64,000 nt of DNA. Origin: an uncultured Alphaproteobacteria bacterium. GTDB taxonomy: Bacteria > Pseudomonadota > Alphaproteobacteria > HIMB59 > GCA-002718135. The translations under genes were made by a program, and so were the position numbers. The stretch spans positions 62,001-126,000 of the forward strand of contig CABYRH010000001.1 of NCBI GenBank assembly GCA_902521315.1, written 5' to 3'. Below are positions 33,844-42,734 of this stretch, one piece after another; position 1 is the first letter of the stretch, and every line of letters begins with the position of its first letter. The notes under the pieces are model-generated. The model saw only the letters and a list, made by a program, of their open reading frames with translations, searched no databases and had not been told where the DNA came from.

Positions 33844-34583
33844 GAAATTCCTCTAATTTCTTTAATTTTATCATAAGCAATATTAATAGCTGCCAACTCT
33901 TTATTAGATTGTTTAATAAATTCTTTCGGCATACCCTTGGCAATTAAATTATCTGGGTGATGTTCTTTATTTAACTTTATCCATTTTTTTCTTATCTCAT
34001 TATCAGTGCTTGATCTATTAACACCCAATATTTTGTAAGGATCAGATTCGCTATTTTTTAAATTTGATTGAAAAATTCTTTGAAAATCTTTTTCACTAAA
34101 TTTAAAAGATTTAGAAATTGATCTTAAAAAATCTATTTCACTAATAGATACCTTTCCATCAGATGCAGCAATATAAAATAAATTATTTAATAATTCTTCC
34201 AATAAAATTTTATTAGATGAAAATAATTCTCCTACTTGATTTGCTATTTGTTTATACCCATACGTATCTTTTTTTGCTTCATTGAATATTTTTGCAACTT
34301 TAGGAATTTCAGATTTTGGAACTTTAAATTTTTCTTTGAATGCTCTGATTTCATCATCAGATACAACTCCATCTGATTTAGCTAATTTTGCAGCTAATAT
34401 AATAAAACTTAATGTAAATATTTGTTGTTTTTGATTATTGTTAATTCGATTAAAGTTAAATGAAGATTTTGATTTAGATCTTCTGTCAAAAGCACGGCCA
34501 GCCATTACACCTAAAATAGCTCCTATTGGTCCGCCTAAAGCAAATCCTGCTGCTCCGCCTATAACTCTTCCCCAAATACTCAT
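33840..34583 (-). CDS. DjlA-like TerB/J-domain co-chaperone
   Basis: 247-residue protein with three parts: a glycine-rich N-terminus (GGAAGFALGGPIGAILGVMAG) that could insert in the membrane, a TerB-like helical domain (about residues 50-165, DGVVSDDEIRAF and DGKVSISEIDFLRS), and a C-terminal J domain (DPYKILGV to the end) with the HPD motif in KEHHPDNL. This is the layout of DjlA, an inner-membrane partner of DnaK. It overlaps the EF-hand gene upstream and the dehydratase gene downstream by four bases each, so four small genes are likely co-transcribed. Confidence 0.88.
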   Translation of the reverse strand: MSIWGRVIGGAAGFALGGPIGAILGVMAGRAFDRRSKSKSSFNFNRINNNQKQQIFTLSFIILAAKLAKSDGVVSDDEIRAFKEKFKVPKSEIPKVAKIFNEAKKDTYGYKQIANQVGELFSSNKILLEELLNNLFYIAASDGKVSISEIDFLRSISKSFKFSEKDFQRIFQSNLKNSESDPYKILGVNRSSTDNEIRKKWIKLNKEHHPDNLIAKGMPKEFIKQSNKELAAINIAYDKIKEIRGIS

Positions 34584-34828
34584 TTTAAAGATTCAATTAT
34601 ACCTTTTAATTCATTTATCTCATTATGAGAAATTTTATTATCCTGATTCAGATCTATAATTTGAAAGAGTAGATTTATTGATTGTTCAATTTCTTCATAG
34701 GAAATGACTCCATCATTATTTAAATCAACAAAATTAAAGTACATTTCTTCTTCATCATTTAATTTAGCAGAATATGCGATAGAAGAATGTAAAAATAGAA
34801 ATAAATAAAATATTTTTATCCAAACCAT
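34580..34828 (-). CDS. Small exported EF-hand protein
   Basis: 82-residue protein with a hydrophobic N-terminal segment that looks like a signal peptide (cleavage near AYSA) and two EF-hand calcium loops, DLNNDGVISYEE and DLNQDNKISHNE. Both loops have acidic residues at positions 1, 3, 5 and 12, so calcium binding in the periplasm is likely. It is wedged between a small membrane-protein gene (13-base overlap) and the DjlA-like gene (four-base overlap). Function unknown; calcium-dependent stabilisation or sensing is possible but unsupported. Confidence 0.75.
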   Translation of the reverse strand: MVWIKIFYLFLFLHSSIAYSAKLNDEEEMYFNFVDLNNDGVISYEEIEQSINLLFQIIDLNQDNKISHNEINELKGIIESLK

Positions 34829-35043
34829 CTATACATTCCTATAATACCTGCACCTGCGTAGAAGAATTGTAAAAACAATATCCCATTGTGTTTTAATTTA
34901 TAGGCCCAGGCTCCAATTAATAATGCTGATAGCAATAATAATGAAAAACCAATAAATTCTAATCCAATATTAAATGCAACTAGTAGGGAATATAGGATAG
35001 CTGTTGTTACGCCAATCCATTCTAAAAGTTTGTTTGAATTCAA
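34816..35043 (-). CDS. Small membrane protein, unknown function
   Basis: 75-residue hydrophobic protein with three probable helices. Its C-terminus (LQFFYAGAGIIGMYRWFG) resembles the end of PnuC-type transporters and the small PnuC-like proteins of Alphaproteobacteria, but it is far too short to be PnuC. The only start found is a TTG at 35043 without a visible ribosome site, so the 5' end is uncertain. It lies seven bases after the cold-shock gene and overlaps the EF-hand gene. Confidence 0.55.
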   Translation of the reverse strand: MNSNKLLEWIGVTTAILYSLLVAFNIGLEFIGFSLLLLSALLIGAWAYKLKHNGILFLQFFYAGAGIIGMYRWFG

Positions 35044-35050
35044 TTAAATA

Positions 35051-35254
35051 TTATTTTTTCTTAATATTAATAGCGTTTTCTTTTCCTCGGTTTTCACCGA
35101 TTTCAAATTCAACTGGCATACCTTCTTCTAAAGTATCAATACCAGCAGCTTCTAAAGCTGAGACATGAAGAAAAACATCTTTTCCTCCATCATCGTTTTC
35201 AATAAATCCATAACCTTTGGTCGGATTAAACCATTTAATTTTACCACTTGGCAT
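35051..35254 (-). CDS. Cold-shock domain protein
   Basis: 67-residue OB-fold RNA/DNA chaperone of the CspA family. [16 protein letters not shown] is RNP1 and [10 protein letters not shown] is RNP2, both intact. The ATG at 35254 has AAGGAG ten bases upstream, a strong site. Upstream 126 bases separate it from rlmJ and form a long AT-rich leader, as is common for cold-shock genes, where the leader itself can control translation. The downstream small genes may be read through from its promoter. Confidence 0.95.
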   Translation of the reverse strand: MPSGKIKWFNPTKGYGFIENDDGGKDVFLHVSALEAAGIDTLEEGMPVEFEIGENRGKENAINIKKK

Positions 35255-35380
35255 ATTTTATTCTCCTTATTTATTATTGGGGGATTAAATTTATTTAACT
35301 TATATAAATATTGTATATTGATTAATTTAATACTTTAAATAACTAATAAGAAATTAATTTCAACAATTTTTTTTATTTTT

Positions 35381-36211
35381 ATGCTTAGCTATAAACACGG
35401 ATATCATGCTGGAAATCATGCAGATGTTATGAAACACATTATAATGCTTTACTTATATAATCTTGAAAAAAAAGTAAATAATTCAATAAGTTATATTGAT
35501 ACTCATTCTGGTAATGGAATTTATAAATATATATCAAAGTATATGGATAAAAATAAAGAATACAAAGAAGGAATTAAAAAGATACAAAATTACAAAGGTA
35601 ATAATATTTTAATTAAAAATTATCTTTCAACTATTTCTAAAATTACTGGAAAAAATAATTTTTATCCTGGATCACCTATATTTATTTCGTTCATAGCTAA
35701 TAAAAAAGATAAATTATTTTTTTGTGAACTACACAAGAATGAATATGAATTATTAAAAAAAAACTTAAACAAATATACCAATACTAAAATTTTACATGCT
35801 GATGGATTTAATTTTATTTTTAATAAAATTAATAGAGACAAGAATTATTTTGTATTTGTAGATCCATCATATGAAATAAAGGATGATTTTGAAAAAATAG
35901 AGGAGATACTAAATAATATTGATAATTTATTCTCAACATCCAAAATCATAATATGGTACCCAGTTTTGAATATTATGGAAAATGATTCCTTTATTCAGAA
36001 TATTAGAAAAAAAGGTATAAGTAATATTATCAATGTTGAAGTTCCTATTATGAAATATGGAGACAATGTTGGAATGCAAGGAAGTGGCTTATTATTAATA
36101 AATTTTTCAAATAGATCTATAATGAAAAACCTCAAAGAGGTAATACTTGAAATTCAAAATATTTTAAAAATTGAGGAAAATAGTACTAGGTTTAAATTAA
36201 GATATTTATAA
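35381..36211 (+). CDS. rlmJ: 23S rRNA (adenine-2030-N6)-methyltransferase
   Basis: 276-residue SAM-dependent methyltransferase. LSYKHGYHAGNHADVMKH at the N-terminus is diagnostic of RlmJ (YhiR), followed by DTHSGNGIY in the SAM region, FYPGSP, and the catalytic motif IV FVDPSYE (DPPY in most relatives, here DPSY). It methylates A2030 of 23S rRNA before assembly of the large subunit. The MATE gene begins two bases after its stop, so the pair is probably an operon. Confidence 0.94.
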   Translation: MLSYKHGYHAGNHADVMKHIIMLYLYNLEKKVNNSISYIDTHSGNGIYKYISKYMDKNKEYKEGIKKIQNYKGNNILIKNYLSTISKITGKNNFYPGSPIFISFIANKKDKLFFCELHKNEYELLKKNLNKYTNTKILHADGFNFIFNKINRDKNYFVFVDPSYEIKDDFEKIEEILNNIDNLFSTSKIIIWYPVLNIMENDSFIQNIRKKGISNIINVEVPIMKYGDNVGMQGSGLLLINFSNRSIMKNLKEVILEIQNILKIEENSTRFKLRYL

Positions 36212-36213
36212 AT

Positions 36214-37587
36214 ATGAAAAAAATTAATTTAATTGATGAAGATATCTATAAGCTATTTATAAAAATTGCTTTGCCAGCCTCAATTGGAACTATATTTAAT
36301 AATCTGTATTCTTTAGTTGATACTATTTTTGCAGGTAGAATGATTTCTGAAACAGCTTTAGCAGCTATTGGTCAAACATTTCCTGTATATTTTATAATTA
36401 TTGCACTTGGAATAGGACTGAGCATAGCTACAACAAGTAATGTTGCTAATTCTTTAGGAGAAAAAAATATTAAAAAAGCAAGTCATGCATTTTCACAATC
36501 TTTTGTGGTAACAATTTTAGTAGGCTTAGGTATAACTATTTTTGGACTTTATTTTGGGAACATAATTTTAGAATCTATAAATGATGATCCAAAAACCCTT
36601 AAACTTTCATCATTATATATGAACGTAATTTATTTAGGATCAGTCATAATTCTTTTACTCATGATATGTAATTCTTGTTTAGCAGCTCAAGGAGATACTA
36701 AAAGCTATAGAAATGTTTTAATTTTTAGTTTTTTTCTTAATATAATTTTAAATCCAATATTAATTACAGGAAAAATAATTAATTTTAAATTATTTGAGCC
36801 AATGGGTATAACTGGAATAGCAATAGCTACAATACTCTCTCAAATAATAGGCCTGTTATATTTACTATATAAAATTTATAAAACAGAGATTTTTGAAAAC
36901 TTTAAAAATAATTATTTAATTCCTAAACTAAGTTTAATTAAGGAAATTTCATTTCAGGCCATTCCAGCGGCATTAGGGTTAATGATGATTGCTCTTGGTT
37001 CATACATATTACTATTTTTTGTAAGTCGTTTTGGTAATGATGCAATTGCAGGTTTTTCCTCAGCCGGAAGATATGAACAACTGCTTTTCCTACCCTTGTT
37101 AGGATTAAGTACAGCAGTAACCGCCATTGTGGGTCAAAATTTTGGCGCTAAAAACTATGAAAGAATTTTAGAAACTTACAATAAAGCAATGATTACTGGA
37201 GTAATAATATTAACTATAGCAGGATTAATTTTATTTATAACTGCAGAAGATTCCATGAGATTATTTACTGATGATAAAGAAGTAATTTATTATGGATCAA
37301 TATATCTTAAAATATACGCACTTGGTTTTCCAGCTTTTCCATTCTTCTTTATTTCTAATGCTTCATTCCAAGGGCTAAAAAAAGCAATAATAGTAATGTA
37401 TATGGCCATACTTAGGTTTGTATTAGTGCCTATAATAGTAATATTATTTGTAAATAATTTTATAGAAGAAAACTATATCTATATGTTTATTGGATTAACT
37501 CTTGTTCATTGGATAATTGGTATCTTATATTATTTTTATTCTTCAAATAAAATTCGAAATATTCAAAGTAGCTATACTACACCTTGA
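36214..37587 (+). CDS. MATE-family multidrug/toxin efflux transporter
   Basis: 457-residue protein with about twelve membrane helices in two homologous halves. LPASIGTIFNNLYSLVDTIFAG and the second-half FQAIPAALGLMMIALGSYIL, with TAVTAIVGQNFGAKNYER, are typical of the DinF/NorM superfamily. It exchanges Na+ or H+ for cationic compounds across the inner membrane. It follows rlmJ directly; its last 16 bases overlap the convergent pcm gene. Confidence 0.9.
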   Translation: MKKINLIDEDIYKLFIKIALPASIGTIFNNLYSLVDTIFAGRMISETALAAIGQTFPVYFIIIALGIGLSIATTSNVANSLGEKNIKKASHAFSQSFVVTILVGLGITIFGLYFGNIILESINDDPKTLKLSSLYMNVIYLGSVIILLLMICNSCLAAQGDTKSYRNVLIFSFFLNIILNPILITGKIINFKLFEPMGITGIAIATILSQIIGLLYLLYKIYKTEIFENFKNNYLIPKLSLIKEISFQAIPAALGLMMIALGSYILLFFVSRFGNDAIAGFSSAGRYEQLLFLPLLGLSTAVTAIVGQNFGAKNYERILETYNKAMITGVIILTIAGLILFITAEDSMRLFTDDKEVIYYGSIYLKIYALGFPAFPFFFISNASFQGLKKAIIVMYMAILRFVLVPIIVILFVNNFIEENYIYMFIGLTLVHWIIGILYYFYSSNKIRNIQSSYTTP

Positions 37588-38198
37588 AGATTTGGAACAA
37601 ATAAAACATCATCATATTCTTCAGAAATAATTTTATTATTTTGTTTTATATATTTTACAAGTATTTGCTTATTATTTTTAACAATAGGACAAACAATAAT
37701 TCCTTCATTTTCAATATGAGAAAAAATTTCATTATTTATTTTTTTAGATGCTGCTGTAAATATTATTCTATCAAAAGGTATTTGTTCAATCCAACCATTA
37801 TTTCCATCATCATATTTTGAAACAATATTAGTTAATTTTAATTTTTCAAAAATATTATTAGAACCTACATGTAAATTTTTAATCCTTTCAATCGTATATA
37901 CACGCCTTGCCAAGATTGATAATACTGCACACTGATATCCACTACCAGTGCCTATTTCTAAGACCTTATGGTTACTTTTAACATCAAGTAATTCAGTCAT
38001 CCTTGCTACAACGTAGGGTTGACTAATTGTTTGATTATTTTCAATTGGTAAAGCTATATTTTCATAAGCTTGATTTCTGTAAGATTCGCTAATAAACTTT
38101 TCTCTTGGAATTTTTTCAATCGCTGAAAGAACTTCAGCATTACTAATACCAGACTCTCGTAACTCGAGTATCAATCTTATTTTTCTTACATCAAGCAC
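37572..38198 (-). CDS. pcm: Protein-L-isoaspartate O-methyltransferase
   Basis: 208-residue SAM methyltransferase. VRKIRLILELRESGISNAEVL at the N-terminus is as in alphaproteobacterial Pcm, and LEIGTGSGYQCAVL is the SAM motif. It repairs isoaspartyl residues in aged proteins. The start is a GTG at 38198 that shares one base with the serS stop (TAGTG); the conserved N-terminus supports it. In many Alphaproteobacteria surE stands between serS and pcm, but here it is absent. Confidence 0.92.
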   Translation of the reverse strand: MLDVRKIRLILELRESGISNAEVLSAIEKIPREKFISESYRNQAYENIALPIENNQTISQPYVVARMTELLDVKSNHKVLEIGTGSGYQCAVLSILARRVYTIERIKNLHVGSNNIFEKLKLTNIVSKYDDGNNGWIEQIPFDRIIFTAASKKINNEIFSHIENEGIIVCPIVKNNKQILVKYIKQNNKIISEEYDDVLFVPNLQGVV

Positions 38199-39460
38199 TA
38201 GATAAGAGTATCAGAATTATTGAAATATTTTTTCAAAACTTCTGGAATTTTAATATTTCCATCTTTCATTTGATAATTTTCAAGAATAGCAATTAGTGTT
38301 CTTCCTACTGCTAACCCAGATCCATTTAGCGTATGAACAAAAATATTTTTATTTTCTAATTTATATCTTGTATTCATTCTTCTAGCTTGAAAATCATTAC
38401 AATTAGAACAGCTGGAAATTTCTCTATAAGTATTTTCACCTGGAAGCCAAACTTCAATATCGTATGTTTTTGATGCTGAAAATCCCATATCACCAGTACA
38501 TAAAGTCATAATCCTATAATGAATATTTAAATCTTGAAGAATACTCTCAGCACTTTCAAGCATTCTTTCTAATTCATCTTGTGAATGCTGTGGTTCAACT
38601 ATTGAAACTAATTCAACTTTAGTAAATTGATGTTGTCTTAACATACCACGAGTATCCTTACCTGCAGCACCAGCCTCTGATCTAAAACAAGGTGTATAAG
38701 AGGTTACTCTCATGGGTAATTGATTTTGGTTGAGTATTTCTTCTCTAACCATGTTTGTTAAAGGAACTTCAGCAGTTGGTATTAACCAATGATCTTCCCC
38801 AGCAGTAAATAAATCTTCACCAAATTTAGGCAATTGGCCTGTTCCAAAAAGAGCAGAATCTTTTACCAAAAAAGGTAAATTATATTCAATATAACCATTT
38901 TCATTCGTATGTTTATCTAACATAAAATTTGCTATTGCTCTTTCCAGTTTAGAAAGTTGATTTTTTAATAAAACAAATCGAGATCCTGATAATTTAGATG
39001 CTGTTTCAAAATTCATTAAACCTAAATTTTCCCCTAATTCAAAATGTGTTTTAGGATTAAAATCAAATCCTGGTTTTTCACCCCATTCTCTATACTTTGT
39101 GTTGTCTGCTTCATTAATTCCAATAGGAACAGTTTTATCAGCTATATTTGGAAGTCTAGAGAGGATAGTTTTTAGCTCCTCATCTTTAATTGTCTCAAGT
39201 TCTTTTAAATTATTAATTTTATTTTTAATTTCATCTACTTTACTCATTTCTGATGAGGCATCTTTATTTTCACTTTTAAGTTTTCCGATATTTTTTGAAA
39301 TAGAGTTTCTTTCAGCTAAAAGATTCTGAAGGATAGTCTGAGTCTCTCTTTTAACTTTATCTAGTTCTAAAATTTTATTTGATATTGGTTTTTCTCCCCT
39401 TTGTTTCATATAGTTGTCAAACTCAGTAGGATTTTCTCTGATAAAATTAATATTATGCAT
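38198..39460 (-). CDS. serS: Seryl-tRNA synthetase
   Basis: 420-residue class II synthetase. A long N-terminal coiled coil (about residues 25-105) is followed by the catalytic domain with motif 2 (TPCFRSEAGAAGKDTRGMLRQHQF) and motif 3 (SGLAVGRTLIAILENYQ). Length is normal. It charges tRNA-Ser in the cytoplasm. It overlaps tatC and pcm by one base each and belongs to the conserved tat-serS-pcm string. Confidence 0.97.
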   Translation of the reverse strand: MHNINFIRENPTEFDNYMKQRGEKPISNKILELDKVKRETQTILQNLLAERNSISKNIGKLKSENKDASSEMSKVDEIKNKINNLKELETIKDEELKTILSRLPNIADKTVPIGINEADNTKYREWGEKPGFDFNPKTHFELGENLGLMNFETASKLSGSRFVLLKNQLSKLERAIANFMLDKHTNENGYIEYNLPFLVKDSALFGTGQLPKFGEDLFTAGEDHWLIPTAEVPLTNMVREEILNQNQLPMRVTSYTPCFRSEAGAAGKDTRGMLRQHQFTKVELVSIVEPQHSQDELERMLESAESILQDLNIHYRIMTLCTGDMGFSASKTYDIEVWLPGENTYREISSCSNCNDFQARRMNTRYKLENKNIFVHTLNGSGLAVGRTLIAILENYQMKDGNIKIPEVLKKYFNNSDTLI

Positions 39461-40215
39461 TACTTATCTTTATTTTTTTGAATTAGTTTTGCAATATAAA
39501 TTGAAACTTCGTATAAAAATATAATTGGTAGTGCTAAACTAATTTGACTAAATGGATCAGGTGGTGTTAGAAAAGCAGCCGATAAAAAAGCTAACACAAT
39601 TGCATATTTTCTAAATTTTTTAAGAGACTCATAAGTAACTATGCCTACTCTTGCCATTAAAGATAAAACAACTGGTAGCTGAAATGCTAAACCAAAAGCA
39701 AAAATAAATCGCATCATTAAAGATAAATATTCTCCCATTTTAGCTTCTAATCGAATAGGAACGCCACTAGATCCGAGGTTTTGATATGATAAGAAAAAAG
39801 ACCATGCCAAAGGTGCAATAATATAATAAACCATTGATCCACCTGCAAAAAATAGAATTGGAGTCGCGACTAAGTATGGTAAAAAAGCTCTCTTTTCCTT
39901 TTTGTATAATCCTGGTGCAATAAATCTCCATATTTGTATTGCAATTAATGGAAATGAAAAAAATAAGGCAAAGAAAAAGGCTATTTTTAATTCTGTAAAA
40001 AAAGCTTCTTGTAAAGCTGTATAAATAAAACCTTGACCTTTATCTTTATCAAATAGTTCTACTAGAGGACTAGCTAAAAAGGCAAATAATTCATCTGCAA
40101 AGTAAAAACAAACAATGAAGATTAATAAAATATATAAAAAACTCCATAGTAATCTTTTTCGTAATTCAGTGAGATGGCCTATTATAGACATTTCTTCAAA
40201 TTTTTCTTCAGCCAT
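39460..40215 (-). CDS. tatC: Sec-independent protein translocase TatC
   Basis: 251-residue protein with six membrane helices. HLTELRKRLLWS near the N-terminus and FAFGLAFQLPVVL in the fourth to fifth helix region, as well as RKYAIVLAFLSAAFLTPPDPFSQ, are TatC signatures. It forms the twin-arginine signal-peptide receptor with TatB in the inner membrane. The gene follows tatB after 15 bases and overlaps serS by one base. Confidence 0.97.
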   Translation of the reverse strand: MAEEKFEEMSIIGHLTELRKRLLWSFLYILLIFIVCFYFADELFAFLASPLVELFDKDKGQGFIYTALQEAFFTELKIAFFFALFFSFPLIAIQIWRFIAPGLYKKEKRAFLPYLVATPILFFAGGSMVYYIIAPLAWSFFLSYQNLGSSGVPIRLEAKMGEYLSLMMRFIFAFGLAFQLPVVLSLMARVGIVTYESLKKFRKYAIVLAFLSAAFLTPPDPFSQISLALPIIFLYEVSIYIAKLIQKNKDK

Positions 40216-40230
40216 TACAAAAATAATAAA

Positions 40231-40545
40231 TTAATTTTTTTTTGAAAATTCATTCTCGGTCATTTTTACTGTTTCTTGAACTTCTTTAATCTCATTTTCA
40301 AAATTTTTTTTGATATTAATACCGTCTTTTATTTTTTTTACTTCTTTAACTGATTTAGCTAATTCTTTAATTTCTTCCTCTTCAGCAATTTCATTTATAG
40401 ATGACTTAAATTCAGAAGACATTTTTTTAATATATTTAGTAAAAGATCCAACTTGTTTAATGAATTTTGGAAGATCTTTTGGGCCAATAACAACAACAAC
40501 TATTATCCCAATTAAGAAAATTTCACTCCAACCAAAAGTAAACAT
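40231..40545 (-). CDS. tatB: Sec-independent protein translocase TatB
   Basis: 104-residue single-spanning protein. A short N-terminal helix (WSEIFLIGIIVVVVIGP) is followed by the KDLPKF hinge and a charged amphipathic helix, the TatB layout. It forms the receptor with TatC. It is shorter than E. coli TatB (171) because of a reduced C-terminal tail. The gene starts five bases after tatA. Confidence 0.92.
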   Translation of the reverse strand: MFTFGWSEIFLIGIIVVVVIGPKDLPKFIKQVGSFTKYIKKMSSEFKSSINEIAEEEEIKELAKSVKEVKKIKDGINIKKNFENEIKEVQETVKMTENEFSKKN

Positions 40546-40550
40546 TATAT

Positions 40551-40736
40551 TTACTTTTCTTCGTCGTTTTTATTCTCTAAATTTTTATCTTCTTTTTTTT
40601 CTTCGTCAGACATTCCTCTCTTGAATGATTTGATTCCTTTTGCCATATCACCCATAAGCTGAGGTATTTTACCTCTACCGAAAAGAAGTAGAACAATAAC
40701 GAGTACGATTAATAATTGCCAAATACTAGGTGTCAT
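40551..40736 (-). CDS. tatA: Sec-independent protein translocase TatA
   Basis: 61-residue pore-forming subunit. The helix [38 protein letters not shown] contains the FGRGKIP hinge and the amphipathic helix with KSFKRG that define TatA. It is among the shorter members. The gene is the first of tatABC; 50 bases separate it from scpB, enough for a small promoter. Confidence 0.95.
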   Translation of the reverse strand: MTPSIWQLLIVLVIVLLLFGRGKIPQLMGDMAKGIKSFKRGMSDEEKKEDKNLENKNDEEK

Positions 40737-40786
40737 ATAGGGCTTATACGGAAACTATAGGAAAAAAACAAGAAGTAATAAGTTAG

Positions 40787-41422
40787 CTAAGTATTTTGAA
40801 TAAAATCATCAATATTATTTTCATCATCCTGTTCAGAATTATCATTACTTTGTAAATTTTCATCATTTTTAGCAAGATCACTTATAGTTGCAATCGCAGC
40901 ACGTTTATCTAGAAAACCACTTGCCTTTAACTCCTCTTTATTAGGTAAATCGGATAAACTATTCAATCCAAAATGTTCAACAAACAAATCTGTGGTAGAC
41001 CATAAAGTAGGTTTACCAGGTATACTTTTCCTACCTGAAGGACGTATCCATCCTATTTCCATCAAATGATCTAGAGAGCCTCTACCCATTTGCACACCTC
41101 TAATATTTTCAATTTCTGATCTTGTTATTGGTTGTTGATAAGCAATTATAGATAATGTTTCTAGCGCTGCTCTTGATAATTTTCTTTTTTGTGTTTTAAA
41201 AATAGTTAATTCATCACTGAGATCTTCAGCAGTCCTAAAAGACCATTTGTTGCCAGTTTTGATTAAATTAATACCTCTATTTTTATAAAAATCTTTAACT
41301 TCTTTTAATAGCTTACTTATATTATTTTTATCTTTAATTTTTTCTTTTAGATCATTTTCACTAAGTGGCTCACCTGATGCAAATAATATTGCTTCTAAAA
41401 TTTTAATATCTTTATTATTCAT
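40787..41422 (-). CDS. scpB: Segregation and condensation protein B
   Basis: 211-residue winged-helix protein, two tandem winged-helix domains. AILFASGEPLSENDL opens the protein and AYQQPITRSEIENIRGV is the conserved ScpB centre, with GRKSIPGKPTLWSTTDLFVEHFGL later. An acidic tail of about 30 residues follows. It partners ScpA and SMC in chromosome compaction. It overlaps scpA by eight bases. Confidence 0.95.
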   Translation of the reverse strand: MNNKDIKILEAILFASGEPLSENDLKEKIKDKNNISKLLKEVKDFYKNRGINLIKTGNKWSFRTAEDLSDELTIFKTQKRKLSRAALETLSIIAYQQPITRSEIENIRGVQMGRGSLDHLMEIGWIRPSGRKSIPGKPTLWSTTDLFVEHFGLNSLSDLPNKEELKASGFLDKRAAIATISDLAKNDENLQSNDNSEQDDENNIDDFIQNT

Positions 41423-42182
41423 TTTGATTAAATTTTATATAAATATTACCAAAACTTTTATCTTGTTTTAAATCAATAAAGCCATTTTTTGATAATTCTA
41501 AAGAGGCAACAAAGTTAGATGAGATAATTGATTTATTAATTGTTTTATTAGCATTAATTAAATTTGGAATTACATTTAAAAAATTAGTCCATTCTATAAT
41601 ATTTCCAAAAATACCTTTTAGTCTTTTAACTGCTTGATCAACTGAATAAAGTTCTGAATACTCAATAGTTAATTGTTTTACCTGCTCATTCGATTTGAGT
41701 ATTTGACTATATGATTTTAGTAAGTCATATAAATTAGAAGTATAATTTATATTATATTTAACTTTGAGACCTTCAGATGACCCCCCATAAAATACATCTC
41801 TATTAACAAGAGGTCTCGAATAAATAATTTTAGAAATATTTTGAAAAGCCTCTAGTCTCTGTAATTGATATTTTAACGCTTCTTCTAACTCATCAGCTGT
41901 ATATTCATCTGTTTTTTCTTCTTTAGGCAGTAGTAATCTTGATTTCAAATACGTTAGCCATGCTGCCATCACTAAATAATCAGCAGCTATTTCAATATGA
42001 ATATTTCTATATTGATTAATAAAATTAATATATTGGTTAGCTAATTCGGAAATAGATATATCAGATAAATCAACCTTCTGTGATCTTGCCAAAACCAACA
42101 AAAGGTCTATGGGACCCTCAAAATTATCTAATAATAGATTAAATTGACCTTCTTTTATTTCTGTATCTGGAACATTTAACAC
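41415..42182 (-). CDS. scpA: Segregation and condensation protein A
   Basis: 255-residue kleisin. NFEGPIDLLLVLARSQKVDLSDISI and ADYLVMAAWLTYLKSRLLLP are the ScpA hallmarks. The start is a GTG at 42182, without a clear ribosome site, chosen because the conserved region starts 18 residues later and no ATG lies before it. It bridges SMC heads. In related genomes nagZ precedes it; here a 39-base gap separates it directly from the SPOR-like gene. Confidence 0.93.
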   Translation of the reverse strand: MLNVPDTEIKEGQFNLLLDNFEGPIDLLLVLARSQKVDLSDISISELANQYINFINQYRNIHIEIAADYLVMAAWLTYLKSRLLLPKEEKTDEYTADELEEALKYQLQRLEAFQNISKIIYSRPLVNRDVFYGGSSEGLKVKYNINYTSNLYDLLKSYSQILKSNEQVKQLTIEYSELYSVDQAVKRLKGIFGNIIEWTNFLNVIPNLINANKTINKSIISSNFVASLELSKNGFIDLKQDKSFGNIYIKFNQNE

Positions 42183-42221
42183 AATTTTTTATATAAAATT
42201 ATTAAGATTCTCTCAATATTA

Positions 42222-42734
42222 TTAATTTTGTAAATTAAGTATTATGCAACTCTTAACAATAGTTAATAAATCACAAGCGTCAGAGGCAATATTCTTAGAA
42301 ATGTAATTTTTATAGGTAATAAAAAATTGAGTACCTATTTCAGTTTTTTTATAAAAAACAAAAATATTTTCATGATCTATAATTTCTTTTTTATTTTCTA
42401 ATAAATTGTTCAAATATATATTAATGTTTTCAAAATTATCATTGCTATATAATTGAATTGTAAAATCAAGTTCGTCTATATTTTTAAAATCAAAATCTTT
42501 AATTTCATTATCTATTTTATTTAAACTTTTCTTGTCTAAATAATCAACAACCTCGCCTTCTTTATTGGTAGGAATAACAAAATATTTATCAGTAAATTTA
42601 GGAATGACAAAATACTCCCTATTACTAAAATAATAAAATGAGATAAGGTAAAGAATAATAATAAATAGCAACAATAATAAAGAATATTTTAAAATGTAAT
42701 TATTTTTTCTTTTAAAAATAATTTTTTTGATCAT
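42222..42734 (-). CDS. Membrane-anchored SPOR-like protein
   Basis: 170-residue protein with a basic N-terminus, one membrane helix at about residues 15-33 and a periplasmic region. The last 75 residues (FTIQLYSNDNFENINIYLNNL to ACDLL) follow the alternating pattern of SPOR domains, which bind glycan strands lacking stem peptides at the division septum. The sequence match is weak; the position between argS and scpA, where a SPOR-domain gene sits in many Alphaproteobacteria, is the stronger support. It overlaps the argS stop. Confidence 0.65.
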   Translation of the reverse strand: MIKKIIFKRKNNYILKYSLLLLLFIIILYLISFYYFSNREYFVIPKFTDKYFVIPTNKEGEVVDYLDKKSLNKIDNEIKDFDFKNIDELDFTIQLYSNDNFENINIYLNNLLENKKEIIDHENIFVFYKKTEIGTQFFITYKNYISKNIASDACDLLTIVKSCIILNLQN